This document shows positions 1-9,490 of a stretch of DNA of 64,000 bases, in pieces. Every line of letters starts with the position of its first letter. The first letter of the stretch is position 1. The DNA lies in assembly GCA_001804705.1 (NCBI GenBank), contig MHAY01000006.1, positions 1-64,000 of the forward strand, read 5' to 3'. The stretch comes from Ignavibacteria bacterium RIFOXYC2_FULL_35_21 (GTDB taxonomy: Bacteria; Bacteroidota; Ignavibacteria; Kapaibacteriales; UBA2268). A model generated the notes under the pieces. The model ran no database searches. It had not been told where the DNA came from and saw nothing but the letters and a program-made list of their open reading frames with translations. The translations under genes and the position numbers were made by a program.

Positions 1-87
1 GGACACCCTTGTCTTTAGCTAACGATTCCCACTATCAAGGCTCGTTCGGGACTTTCACCCTGTAGTTATAGTTCATGCCAGGCACAC
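1..87 (-). mobile_element. Group II intron, 5' end (probably class C), cut by window edge
   Basis: Read on the minus strand, position 87 begins GTGTGCC, followed by GGGTGAAAGTCCCGAAC and later GTTAGCTAAAGACAAGGG. These are the 5' splice-site consensus (GUGYG) and domain I landmarks of bacterial group II introns, and the order matches class C introns. The intron starts directly after the T-run of a terminator hairpin (88-121), which is the known insertion preference of class C introns. Only 87 nt are visible. The ribozyme remainder and any reverse transcriptase lie outside the window, so completeness cannot be judged. Confidence 0.85.
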
Positions 88-121
88 AAAAAAAAGCGGG
101 CTGAACCGAAGTTCAACCCGC
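88..121 (-). terminator. Rho-independent terminator of the InlB-repeat gene
   Basis: On the minus strand an 11-bp stem (GCGGGTTGAAC paired with GTTCAGCCCGC, one G-T wobble) closes a TTCG tetraloop and is followed by eight T. It lies 25 nt after the stop codon of the 146-3583 gene. The group II intron begins at the next base, so the terminator is also the intron's insertion target. Confidence 0.9.
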
Positions 122-145
122 ATAAATAACGACTCGTTCCGGAAA

Positions 146-3100
146 TTATCGAACGATTGTGAACACCTGGTATGCAAAGTCTGTTCCGTTGTATATCTTG
201 AGGATATACGAGCCGGAAGCGAGCTTCGATACGGGTATATTAACCTGATAATTTCCATTGTCGTAGAATTTCTTATTGCAGAAGCTGGCAACAACTCTAC
301 CCTGAAGGTCTGCTACCTCTATTGTAAATGCTGATGCTGTGCTTACACTGAGATTGAACATAATGTCAAAGAATGCCGGGTTTGGAGAAATATTTGTAAC
401 CTGGAATCCACTTGCTGTATAAGTTTCATCGACACCGACAACTGAGAAAGGACTTGGATTGCCGGTTCCTGTATTTGTATTGTAATTAGCTACAACTGCA
501 TCACCATTGAACCCACATACATGGACATAATATAATGTACCTTCGATTAGGTTTGTAACGGTTAATGTATTACCTGCATCCTTGAAAATAACAAAAGCAT
601 TACCGATTTCTGAACCAACCGTTCCATATGCAGCGTTTTCTGAATAACCAATACCATCAATAGGTAGGTCGCCTGTGCCAATCTGGTCTGTTGCTTTCAT
701 AACCACGAGTCTCTTATTACCGTCTCCGTTTGTCCAACTAATTGTAACCTGTGATAATGCTGTGCTTCCATCTTTACTATAGTAAGATGAAACATTATCA
801 AATTTGATATCAGCATCCTGTGTTAACGGTTCAGGTGCAAGGAAGTTGGCAGTCAACATACAATCGGGCATGCCGGTTGCACTTGAAATAAGCTGAACAT
901 TAGCCTCACCGCTTGCGTTTGTATAAACAATGCCTGAAATGGTAACCTTGTTATCATTTGCCGGAATTGTTCCCATGGTCGTACCTGATAATGTGCCTTG
1001 GCTGCCGGCGGCGGCGGCGACAGTAACATCTACAGGTGCAATAGGATTAATCGGCTGTTGTGTTGACTGGTCAACGCATGTAACCGTTATATCGAACGGC
1101 TGTCCGGAAACAACCTGTGTTGCATCTAATGTACATTGCAGTCCGTAAGTAACAATCGGGTTAAATATGATTTCGATTGAATGGTCGCTACTTACATCTG
1201 TAAATTCCCACTCTGTAATTTTTCCCTGGCTTTCACCATTAATTAGAACATCAGCTATCTCGTATCCGGCATTAGGGGTAAAAGTAAACGCCTGGTCGTC
1301 ACCTTCGATAACGCTGACTGCACCGCTTGGGCTAATTGTACCGCCTGTTCCTGCTGTTGCAGTAATGGTGTACCTGTTCATCGGAACAAATGATGCTGTT
1401 AAGGTGTGGTCTGCCGTAACATAGTAGAAACTGTATTCAAGTTCAGGATTCACTACAGCACCGTCAACTTGAATTTCACCAAGCTTGTAGCCATGGTCGG
1501 GAGTAATAACGAATCTTGCGTTTTCTCCATAAAATACGGAATATTCGCCATTAGTAGGAACCGGCTCTTCCCATCCATCGAGAGAAATAGTTCCGTGATT
1601 ACCCGCAGTAGCCGTAATGGTGAAGCCAATTCTCTGGAACTTCGCTTCTACTTCATGGTCGGCTCTGACAGTTGTCAGCGGCAGATTAGCAACAGCTCCC
1701 TGGCTCATATGGTCAAGAAGAACATCCGTGGTTACCCAGCCGACATCGGGTGTTATTGTAAAGTTAAGGTCTGTTCCTGAATTTACAATAATCAAACCAT
1801 CATCGGATTCGTAGGTAAGCGTTCCTGTCGGGAATACCTTGCCTCCTTCGATTACACGGGCATTCTTCACAACAACATTATACCTGTCAATTTTAAATAG
1901 TGCCTGGAGTTTCCAGTCATTAGTAATATCCAAGAACGTAAGTCGCATTGCACCATGAAGCGGTATGTTGCCCCACAAGGTAACATCTCCATTTGACAGA
2001 TTAATAGCTTTTACAGTGTCAATACTCCAATCAATATCCGGTGTAATAATAAACGGATATTGTGCATGGTCAAACACCTTAACAGGATAATCCGGTACAA
2101 TTGTACCGCCTATGCCGACAACTTCGGGTGTTATTGTCCAGGCATAGAATGTAGCATGTGCTGTATGAGCATAAGACATATCCAAATTAAAAGTAACGAC
2201 GGGCCATGCCGATAAGTCAAGCCCCGGATGAGGATAACCCGGCAGAGTCGGGTCCATAACGTCATATCCGTCAATGTACAAATGAGCAACTTTGTAATTT
2301 GCATCGGGAATAATTACAACAGGGAATAGAGTTCCCCATATAATATCCGTAGAACCAAGCGGATTGATTGTACCGTGCTGTTCGGCAGATGTAAACAGGT
2401 TCATCATACTTACAACATCCAATGTCCAGTCTTCATTCAGGTTTGCAAAAGGATAGCCCGGCTGGCCAAGTGCAATTGTCTGCCCTTGTCCAGAATTAAG
2501 AACGGGAATATTAACAACACCTGAAATCGCACCGGTCGCAGTTATAGTTGAAATATAAGCACCGGGGAAAGGTGTACAGGTAAAACTCGGATTTGCACCA
2601 ACAGCATAATATGACATTCCGGTCGGATTCATGAATGCTCCATAACCTGTAGCAATAATTTGATTGCCATAAATAGCACTTAATGTCTGTGTAGCGTTAA
2701 CTACTCCGAAGTGCTGTGTGTGAACCGGTCTTGTAACAGAACCCACAGACGCACCATTGATAGTAACATTAACAATATGCTTCCCCGGGTCAGGTGTTAC
2801 CGTATAATCCCTGTTTACATCAAGACCGGGTTTGAAAGGTCCGTAAGTAGCACTTGGTGCTATTGTACCACCTGCTGTTTGGGTGACATAAATATAGCAT
2901 GGAAGCATATACCAAAATACAGTTCTTCCAACATAATATGTACCTGTTGCATAATTATAGCTATAATAACTCCAGTATCCGCTTGACATATAACCATAAT
3001 TGTAGTAATTACGTGAAGGGCGTAAATAGAATCCACTGCCGCCAACATTTGTGTACCAACCTGATGTATAATAAGGAAGACTAATATAGCTATAATATAT

Positions 3101-3583
3101 ACCTGCTTGAGGATAGTCAAACATGCTATATATTCCCCAGGTAGTGCCTGCCGGAACAAAAATATCCTGAATTTGCTGGCCATGTTGGTTCCGGCCGTCA
3201 CTGATATTACAAATTTGATCTCCGTTTGTTCCATAAGAATCAACTTTCCACCTTGGCATCATTTTGTATGTGGAATTAACATAAACCGTATCATAAAAAT
3301 ACTGTCCGTTATAAGATGGAGCATAATTAAACTGATAAATCTGGTGACTCGTTTTGAAATTTCCGGATGTCCATCCATTTGATTTCCGCAAAGCAACTAT
3401 CCAGAAATCTCTCGGGGCTGTGAACCAATAACCACTGTAGCAATAGTTCCAACCACCAAGTGCAGTATAATACGGTCCTACTGTAATAGGAGTACTGCCC
3501 GGCGGCTGTGCATTAGTTTCGCTGAAAAGCATCAGCATAAGCGCAGCAAATAAAATTGCCGAATAAGTAAATTTCTTAAACAT
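146..3583 (-). CDS. Secreted InlB-repeat protein with T9SS type A sorting domain
   Basis: 1145-residue protein, probably exported by the Sec pathway and then through the outer membrane by the type IX system. ATG at 3583 is preceded by GGAGG with 7-nt spacing; a longer reading frame exists upstream but lacks such a site. Residues 1-25 are a signal peptide ending near TNAQ. The next 200 residues are very rich in Tyr, Gly and Ser and match nothing I recognise. About seven divergent InlB B-repeat modules follow (GTI.P.G, then a hydrophobic strand with VxxNG, then DHTLTASF-like ends). Before the tail is an Ig-like stretch near residues 840-950. The last 80 residues are a typical sorting domain (SPNPAFFDIMFNLS, ending VFTIVR). 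Function is unknown; adhesion is a guess from the repeats. Confidence 0.9.
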   Translation of the reverse strand: MFKKFTYSAILFAALMLMLFSETNAQPPGSTPITVGPYYTALGGWNYCYSGYWFTAPRDFWIVALRKSNGWTSGNFKTSHQIYQFNYAPSYNGQYFYDTVYVNSTYKMMPRWKVDSYGTNGDQICNISDGRNQHGQQIQDIFVPAGTTWGIYSMFDYPQAGIYYSYISLPYYTSGWYTNVGGSGFYLRPSRNYYNYGYMSSGYWSYYSYNYATGTYYVGRTVFWYMLPCYIYVTQTAGGTIAPSATYGPFKPGLDVNRDYTVTPDPGKHIVNVTINGASVGSVTRPVHTQHFGVVNATQTLSAIYGNQIIATGYGAFMNPTGMSYYAVGANPSFTCTPFPGAYISTITATGAISGVVNIPVLNSGQGQTIALGQPGYPFANLNEDWTLDVVSMMNLFTSAEQHGTINPLGSTDIIWGTLFPVVIIPDANYKVAHLYIDGYDVMDPTLPGYPHPGLDLSAWPVVTFNLDMSYAHTAHATFYAWTITPEVVGIGGTIVPDYPVKVFDHAQYPFIITPDIDWSIDTVKAINLSNGDVTLWGNIPLHGAMRLTFLDITNDWKLQALFKIDRYNVVVKNARVIEGGKVFPTGTLTYESDDGLIIVNSGTDLNFTITPDVGWVTTDVLLDHMSQGAVANLPLTTVRADHEVEAKFQRIGFTITATAGNHGTISLDGWEEPVPTNGEYSVFYGENARFVITPDHGYKLGEIQVDGAVVNPELEYSFYYVTADHTLTASFVPMNRYTITATAGTGGTISPSGAVSVIEGDDQAFTFTPNAGYEIADVLINGESQGKITEWEFTDVSSDHSIEIIFNPIVTYGLQCTLDATQVVSGQPFDITVTCVDQSTQQPINPIAPVDVTVAAAAGSQGTLSGTTMGTIPANDNKVTISGIVYTNASGEANVQLISSATGMPDCMLTANFLAPEPLTQDADIKFDNVSSYYSKDGSTALSQVTISWTNGDGNKRLVVMKATDQIGTGDLPIDGIGYSENAAYGTVGSEIGNAFVIFKDAGNTLTVTNLIEGTLYYVHVCGFNGDAVVANYNTNTGTGNPSPFSVVGVDETYTASGFQVTNISPNPAFFDIMFNLSVSTASAFTIEVADLQGRVVASFCNKKFYDNGNYQVNIPVSKLASGSYILKIYNGTDFAYQVFTIVR

Positions 3584-4058
3584 AATTAAACCTCCATAGT
3601 TTGTGATTGATAATTTATTTTGCAAAATGCGATTAATTCTCCAAAATACGCTTCTATCCTTGTGTTTCGGTCTTTTTTACACTTGTTTTCAAAAAAGCGC
3701 ACCTTTCCTTAATTAAATGACACATAAGAATAGAAAAGGTCTCAAAAAAAATGTATATTTTTTCGAGAGAATATTAACTATAGAAAATTGAGTTGCTTCT
3801 TTAAGCCCCTTTCTGTGCCTCAGAAAAAGAAATAAAAACTAACATTTAACCAATTACAAACCGTAAAATAATAAAAAAATGAACTAAAAAACAAGTGAAT
3901 TTTAATTTATTGCTTATATTGTTGCATATAAGTAAAATAAAGCCTTATTTTTATTGTATTTAGTAATAATTTTATTTTAAATAAAATTTATGATTTATTC
4001 ATATTACAAAAAAACCTTTAAAATCTTAAAAAAAAATTGTCATTCTTTTATGTTGGAT
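3584..4058. other. Gene-free AT-rich spacer
   Basis: This stretch holds the upstream region of the 146-3583 gene, including its ribosome binding site at 3591-3595. I see no coding frame, RNA gene or clear promoter. The part from about 3840 to 4050 is almost entirely A and T. Confidence 0.6.
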
Positions 4059-4194
4059 GAATAGCCACTATTTTTAAATAATGGTAATGGTTCATCACCA
4101 CAAATCGGGATTTATCCCAGGAAGAATTTGTAGGGACACGGCATGCCGTGTCCCTACCATAAAACCTCCACTATCTAAAGATAGAGGCTATTCA
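4059..4194. repeat. MITE-like element, family A copy 1
   Basis: About 136 bp bounded by GAATAGCCACTA and its near reverse complement (GAGGCTATTC). Each end carries a hairpin just inside (CCACTATT/AATAATGG type on the left, CTATCT/AGATAG on the right). The centre holds an unrelated perfect palindrome. Related copies lie at 22221 (left half only), 26706-26839 and 36048-36188. No transposase is encoded, so it would be non-autonomous. Confidence 0.7.
4130..4157. repeat. GTAGGGAC-type palindrome
   Basis: A perfect 28-bp palindrome with the arm GTAGGGACACGGCA, nested inside repeat element 4059-4194. It shares its GTAGRGAC ends, but not its core, with palindromes at 36098-36126, 50421-50446 and the half-forms at 29541-29603. 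Confidence 0.8.
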
Positions 4195-4270
4195 AATTTT
4201 TACTAATATTTATCGGTATTGCTTAGGTTTTTTTTAATTTGCGAAACGACGGTTATTCATTTAAAAAATA

Positions 4271-4794
4271 GTAACTACTCAGCAGATAAAAAATAGAACA
4301 CGGATAACACAGATGTAACGGATTAACACAGATAAAAATGGAAATTCTTCATAAAGATATTACAGAGAAAATGAGCAAGGTGTTTTACAAAGTATATAAT
4401 GAACTCGGGTTTGGTTTTTTAGAGAAGGTGTATGAAAATGCTTTGTATCTTGAATTGGCAGCGATGGGCTTATTTTGCGAAAAGCAAAAGCCAATCAAAG
4501 TACATTACAACGGAAAAATTGTTGGTGAATATTTTGCGGATATAATTGTTAATGGTAGTGTTATCCTTGAACTGAAAGCCGCAGAAGCATTAGCGGAAGA
4601 ACACGAATTACAGTTGATTAATTATCTTAAAGCAACCGGGATAGAGGTTGGACTGCTTTTGAATTTTGGTAAAAAACCACAGTTTAAAAGAAAATTGTTT
4701 ACGAATGATAAAAAGAAAATCAAATTCGTTTAAACCTGTCTAATCCGTGTCATCGGTGTTCTATTTACCAAGTAAGTATCGGGTGAGTAGTTAC
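4271..4794. mobile_element. GxxExxY gene cassette with inverted terminal repeats
   Basis: GTAACTACTCA at 4271-4281 is exactly reversed as TGAGTAGTTAC at 4784-4794. Just inside is a second inverted pair: AATAGAACACGGAT on the left and, reversed, AATAGAACACCGAT on the right, with further CACGGATTA-like words on both sides. The 524-bp unit holds only the GxxExxY gene. Its boundaries suggest it moves or is copied as a unit, but no mobilising enzyme is visible. Confidence 0.65.
4338..4733 (+). CDS. GxxExxY protein
   Basis: 131-residue member of the GxxExxY family, named for the motif seen here as GFLEKVY near residue 27. Later residues include EYFADIIVNG and VILELKAA, which look like the D and E-x-K elements of a PD-(D/E)XK nuclease core; the family has been placed near that fold, but its role is not established. 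The ATG at 4338 gives the usual family start (MEILHKDITEKM). There is no clear ribosome binding site. The gene fills the cassette at 4271-4794 and has no functional link to the downstream membrane peptidase gene. Confidence 0.85.
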   Translation: MEILHKDITEKMSKVFYKVYNELGFGFLEKVYENALYLELAAMGLFCEKQKPIKVHYNGKIVGEYFADIIVNGSVILELKAAEALAEEHELQLINYLKATGIEVGLLLNFGKKPQFKRKLFTNDKKKIKFV

Positions 4795-4810
4795 AAAAAA
4801 TATATAAAAA

Positions 4811-5551
4811 ATGAAAAACAAAATTATAAACCGCAATGTTTTAATACTTCTGATAACAGTTATTGTAACAGTTATGCTCTGGCAATTTCAAACCGGAAGA
4901 TATATCATTTATCCTTTCACAATACTCGGAACATGGTTTCATGAAATGGGACATGGATTGACAGCAATTATTCTTGGAGGTAGTTTCAATTACCTGGAGC
5001 TTTTTCCCGATGGTTCCGGGTTGGCTGTGCATACCGGGAATTTATTGTTTGGCAGCATTGGCAGAGCTGTAGTTGCTGCAGGCGGGCCTGTTTTCCCTAT
5101 TATCATCGGTTCTGTATTAATCATTGCATCGGTAAAATTCAAATCGTCAAATATTATATTGTTTGCTTTTGGATTGTTAATGTTTGTTTCCGTTGCCTTG
5201 TGGGTGAGAACTTTATTCGGCATAGCCTCAATATCGTTAATTGGAGCAGTATTGCTTATAATTTCATTAAGGGCAAACAAGAATGTCAGTTCGTTTATCC
5301 TTCAACTCTTGGGCATAGAAGCATGTGTGAGTTTCTATCTCAATATAGGTTACTATTTTTCAAGCGGAGGTATAATCGAAGGAACATCATATCATTCAGA
5401 CACACAGGTGATAGCAAACAACCTTCTCCTGCCTTACTGGTTCTGGGGTGGAATGATTGTTGCGTTATCTATTTTCGTAATATTTTACAGTTTGAAAATA
5501 ATCGTTAATATGGATAATACACAGAAAGCTGATTTTATTCAATCAGTTTGA
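4811..5551 (+). CDS. M50B-like membrane metalloprotease
   Basis: 246-residue multi-pass membrane protein. HEMGH at residues 44-48 is the zinc-binding HExxH motif, placed at the end of the first hydrophobic segment (about residues 9-40), as in the M50/M50B site-2-protease-like families. A GGP motif at about residue 91 and four or five further hydrophobic segments follow. The usual second zinc ligand motif is not obvious, so activity is uncertain. The gene begins 17 nt after the GxxExxY cassette. Its last 17 bp overlap the 3' end of aspS on the opposite strand. Confidence 0.75.
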   Translation: MKNKIINRNVLILLITVIVTVMLWQFQTGRYIIYPFTILGTWFHEMGHGLTAIILGGSFNYLELFPDGSGLAVHTGNLLFGSIGRAVVAAGGPVFPIIIGSVLIIASVKFKSSNIILFAFGLLMFVSVALWVRTLFGIASISLIGAVLLIISLRANKNVSSFILQLLGIEACVSFYLNIGYYFSSGGIIEGTSYHSDTQVIANNLLLPYWFWGGMIVALSIFVIFYSLKIIVNMDNTQKADFIQSV

Positions 5552-7301
5552 TTCCAAGTTCCTTTAATTGAATATCATCAACATTAGATGGTGCACCGTC
5601 CATAAGTGACAGCCCGCTTGTCGTTTTGGGGAAAGCAATCACGTCACGGATGTTTTCAGTACCTGTCAAAATCATAACAATTCTATCAAGGCCTAATGCA
5701 ATTCCTCCATGCGGCGGACATCCATACTTCAATGCTTCAAGCAGAAATCCGAATTTAGAATCCGCTTCTTCTTTACTGAGTCCGAGCAGATTAAACATTT
5801 TCTCCTGTATTTCCCTGTTATGAATTCTGATACTGCCGCCCCCGACTTCGGCACCGTTGATTACTACGTCATAAGCCTTGGCTCTCGCTTTCGCCGGTTC
5901 TGAATCGAGTAATGAAATATCTTCATCCATAGGTGAAGTGAATGGGTGGTGCATAGCGGCATATCTTCCCGAATCCTCGTCAAATTCGAGAAGTGGAAAA
6001 TCCAAAATCCATAGAAAGGAAAATTTATTTTTAACTGCATCTATTATTCCTGTTTGCTTTGCAATTTCAAGTCTCAATGCACCGAGAATAGTACATGCTC
6101 TTGCCCAAATGTCAGATGAGAATAAAAGGAGGTCCCCGTTTTCGCAATTTGTGCGTTTTTTTATTTCTTCGATTTCATTTTGCTTGAGAAATTTTGCAAT
6201 AGGAGAATTAATTTCACCATCAACTATTTTCAGCCATGCTATTCCTTTTGCTCCGTATTTCTTTGCAAGTTCTGTGAGCTCGTCAATTTTTTTTCTTGAA
6301 AAATCAGCACAACCTTTTGCATTCAGAACCTTGACAACTCCACCGCCATTCACAGTATCGGAAAAAACTTTAAATTCAGAATTTTTCACAATATCGGAAA
6401 CATCTGTTAATTCGATTTCAAATCTTAAATCGGGTTTGTCGCTTCCGTACCGGTTCATTGCTTCATCATAGCTCATCCTGAGGAATGGCGTCAGCACTTC
6501 AATTCCGAGAACTTCTTTCCAGAGCCTTGCAAAAAATCCTTCAGTCATCGAGAGTACATCTTCTCTTTCGATGAATGACATTTCGAGGTCAATCTGTGTA
6601 AATTCAGGCTGGCGGTCAGAACGCAGGTCTTCGTCGCGAAAGCATTTCACAATCTGTACATATCGGTCGAAACCTGCCATCATCAGGATTTGCTTGTAAA
6701 GTTGTGGTGATTGCGGGAGAGCATAAAACCTTCCTTTATAAATCCTGCTTGGTACAAGATAATCCCTTGCACCTTCGGGTGTGGATTTCATTAAAAACGG
6801 TGTTTCAACTTCAATAAAATTATTTTCGTTGAAATATTTGTGAACAACCTGGTACACATCATTTCTGACAATGAATTGCTTTTGCAGGCTGTGGCGGCGT
6901 AAATCGAGGAATCTGTATTTGAGTTTTATTTCTTCGCTTGTTCCGATATCATCAACAATTTCAAACGGAGGCAGTTCTGCTTTATTTATTATTCCGAAAT
7001 CTTCGAGTTGAATTTCAATCAATCCGGTAGGAATATTCGGGTTGGGATTCTCCCTCATTCTGACTTTTCCTTTTGCCCAAATCACAAATTCGGACTTTAT
7101 TTCCTTTGACCTTTCGGCAAGCTCCGCCTGGGTTTCAGGATGAATAACAAGTTGAGTGATGCCGTACCTGTCGCGCAAATCAATAAAGATTAATCCGCCA
7201 AGGTCGCGGACAGTCTGAACCCAGCCGTTAAGTATAACTATTTTGTCACAATCTTCTTTACGAAGGTTGCCGCATGTATCTGTTCTTTTAAGAAAATTCA
7301 T
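5535..7301 (-). CDS. aspS: Aspartate--tRNA ligase
   Basis: 588-residue class II aminoacyl-tRNA synthetase of the bacterial AspRS type, charging tRNA-Asp (or Asp and Asn in non-discriminating forms). The N-terminal OB-fold anticodon domain covers residues 1-110. Motif 2 appears as CFRDEDLRSDRQPEFTQ, followed by DLEMSF. The bacterial GAD insertion occupies roughly 290-410. Motif 3 is GGIALGLDRIVMILTG. Length is normal for the family. ATG at 7301 gives the usual start. The 3' end overlaps the M50-like gene convergently by 17 bp. Confidence 0.97.
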   Translation of the reverse strand: MNFLKRTDTCGNLRKEDCDKIVILNGWVQTVRDLGGLIFIDLRDRYGITQLVIHPETQAELAERSKEIKSEFVIWAKGKVRMRENPNPNIPTGLIEIQLEDFGIINKAELPPFEIVDDIGTSEEIKLKYRFLDLRRHSLQKQFIVRNDVYQVVHKYFNENNFIEVETPFLMKSTPEGARDYLVPSRIYKGRFYALPQSPQLYKQILMMAGFDRYVQIVKCFRDEDLRSDRQPEFTQIDLEMSFIEREDVLSMTEGFFARLWKEVLGIEVLTPFLRMSYDEAMNRYGSDKPDLRFEIELTDVSDIVKNSEFKVFSDTVNGGGVVKVLNAKGCADFSRKKIDELTELAKKYGAKGIAWLKIVDGEINSPIAKFLKQNEIEEIKKRTNCENGDLLLFSSDIWARACTILGALRLEIAKQTGIIDAVKNKFSFLWILDFPLLEFDEDSGRYAAMHHPFTSPMDEDISLLDSEPAKARAKAYDVVINGAEVGGGSIRIHNREIQEKMFNLLGLSKEEADSKFGFLLEALKYGCPPHGGIALGLDRIVMILTGTENIRDVIAFPKTTSGLSLMDGAPSNVDDIQLKELGIKLIE

Positions 7302-7370
7302 ATTATAAAATGTAAAATGGAATAAATTTTTACAAAAATAAGAAATTTTGAAGTGTGTGGATTATCATTC

Positions 7371-7589
7371 TTATTCGAAAAGGTTTCTCTGTAAACCGGA
7401 TAGCCGTATTATTGATAATAATGTACCGATTTTAATTTCCTTATGATTTGGGACAGGAATAGTAATAGTGCTTTCAGTCATTTTTTTTTGCATAATGATG
7501 TGACTACCTTTCTGCCTTAGATAAACAAAGCCATAAACTTCAAGAATTTTACATACATCTTTAGCTGATAGAATTCTCAGTTTCCCCAA
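7371..7589 (-). CDS. hicA: HicA family mRNA interferase toxin
   Basis: 72-residue HicA-type toxin, expected to bind and cut mRNA through a dsRBD-like fold. The catalytic motif is visible as KGSHIIM. I place the start at TTG 7589, because GAGG sits 6 nt upstream and the protein then begins LGKLRILSAKDVCKIL at the family's usual position. In this reading the gene overlaps hicB by 29 nt. A longer frame reaching upstream lies wholly inside hicB and is unlikely to be used. The order is hicB then hicA. Confidence 0.8.
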   Translation of the reverse strand: MGKLRILSAKDVCKILEVYGFVYLRQKGSHIIMQKKMTESTITIPVPNHKEIKIGTLLSIIRLSGLQRNLFE

Positions 7590-7803
7590 TCTCAACCTCA
7601 ATTGGTGTAATGTAAATTTCGCTTTTGAGTCTTTGCTTAATTTCTTCATCGGAAGCATATTCGAAGAAAAGTTCAATTGCTTCTTTTAAATTCGTCCTTG
7701 CTTCTTCTATTGTATAACCTTGGCTGGCTATGTCTAATTCAGGGCAAAGAGACACATACATGTCATCTTCGCGTTCTATCAATGCTGTAAAAGTTGGTTT
7801 CAT
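7561..7803 (-). CDS. hicB: HicB family antitoxin
   Basis: 80-residue HicB-type antitoxin with the partial RNase H fold signature: FTALIEREDDMYVSLCPELDIASQG, here broken as FTALIEREDD then YVSLCPELD, followed by GYTIEEARTNLKEAIELFF. It would neutralise the overlapping HicA and probably repress the pair. No separate DNA-binding domain is seen after residue 70, so autoregulation may need HicA or be weak. Confidence 0.85.
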   Translation of the reverse strand: MKPTFTALIEREDDMYVSLCPELDIASQGYTIEEARTNLKEAIELFFEYASDEEIKQRLKSEIYITPIEVEIGETENSIS

Positions 7804-7859
7804 ATCTTATCCTAATAATAATATCTTTTATTAACGATTTGGCCTGAAGTGAATAATAA

Positions 7860-8346
<487 letters not shown>

Positions 8347-8432
8347 AGAATTTTAGTTTATGTTTACAACAATTTCTTAAAAATAATTAAATAGAAATAA
8401 AAATATCAAATATTTATTTTATCATTTATAGC

Positions 8433-9362
8433 TTATAAAATATTTTCTATTTTAATTTCATCTAAATAGCTTCTGCCAATATTTGTAAATACAATTCTGT
8501 GTTTAGTACTTAATGGCATGAATTTTTTATAGTCCTCATCATCAGAATCATAAAAGGCGATTATAGGAGTATCGAATGCCGATGCGATATGGACCAAAGA
8601 GGTGTTGGGTGTAATCAGCAATTTTGTTCTTTTAACTAATGATATGACATCATTGATTGAACGGGAATTGAATAAATGTAATTTAATAAATTTTTTGGAA
8701 AGCACTTTTGCCATTTCATTTTCTGCCGGTGCAAAAGAAAGAACCAATCTATTTTCATTTATAATTTTATCAATTATTTCTGACCATTTTTCAACTGTGA
8801 GCATCCTGCTTTTACTTCCTGCAGACAGATTAATCACTATAAATTTCTCAATACCATTCTCACTAAGAAATGAGTCCACATAAACATCTGTATCAATATT
8901 AGTAAAAAGTTCCGGTCTTGGTATAATTTCGCCAATAGAAATTGACAATGGTTTTAAAGAATTGAATATTCTTCTTATACTATGCAACCCGGAATTTTCA
9001 ATATCAGACGGAATTGAAATATTGAATATTTTCCTTTTATTTCCATTAAAACCGATTTTCGTTTCAGCTTTGACAAATCCCGCAATAAGCCTGCCTTCAG
9101 TAGAGTGGTGGTCTTTAGGGTCAATATAAAAATCATATCTGGTTTTCCTGATTTCTGTAATTGTTTTTAATAACTTAAGCGGTGATTTGTCATAGACAAT
9201 AATATTATTTACTTTTGGATTACCCTTTAAAACCTGGTAATTATTTCTTCCGGATATTATATCAATAATAGAATCGGGATACTTCTCTTTAACAGCCTTG
9301 ATAGCCGATGTCAGAAGCACAATGTCACCGATTCTGCCGAGTTGAATAAAAAGGAATTTCAT
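8433..9362 (-). CDS. Glycosyltransferase family 9 protein
   Basis: 309-residue member of the ADP-heptose:LPS heptosyltransferase family (GT9), adding sugars to the lipopolysaccharide core or a related envelope glycan on the cytoplasmic face. It has the N-terminal nucleotide-sugar transferase signature IQLGRIGDIVLLTSAI and the C-terminal donor-binding motif ITPNTSLVHIASA. The exact sugar cannot be read from the sequence. It is the last gene of a minus-strand glycan cluster that runs from 14654 down, interrupted by a small gene on the opposite strand. Confidence 0.85.
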   Translation of the reverse strand: MKFLFIQLGRIGDIVLLTSAIKAVKEKYPDSIIDIISGRNNYQVLKGNPKVNNIIVYDKSPLKLLKTITEIRKTRYDFYIDPKDHHSTEGRLIAGFVKAETKIGFNGNKRKIFNISIPSDIENSGLHSIRRIFNSLKPLSISIGEIIPRPELFTNIDTDVYVDSFLSENGIEKFIVINLSAGSKSRMLTVEKWSEIIDKIINENRLVLSFAPAENEMAKVLSKKFIKLHLFNSRSINDVISLVKRTKLLITPNTSLVHIASAFDTPIIAFYDSDDEDYKKFMPLSTKHRIVFTNIGRSYLDEIKIENIL

Positions 9363-9490
9363 TTTTTATTATTATTAGTAAAATTAAAATTAATAAAATA
9401 ATCGTTATTTGATATGTTTGTTTTTGTTTAAATGTTTCAAATATTGTAAAATTTAATACGTATTTAAAAAAAATAACAAGGTAATTTAAT

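Noticed and set aside
2860-3243. A second gene inside the Tyr-rich part of the InlB-repeat gene
   Set aside because: The frame is long only because of the base composition of the Tyr/Gly-rich region; it has no ribosome binding site and no family pattern.
4338-4733. Link between the GxxExxY gene and the M50-like gene as one operon
   Set aside because: An inverted-repeat boundary lies between them, so adjacency probably results from insertion.
5878-6471. 197-codon frame opposite aspS
   Set aside because: It runs antisense through the synthetase catalytic core, and its protein has no recognisable domain.
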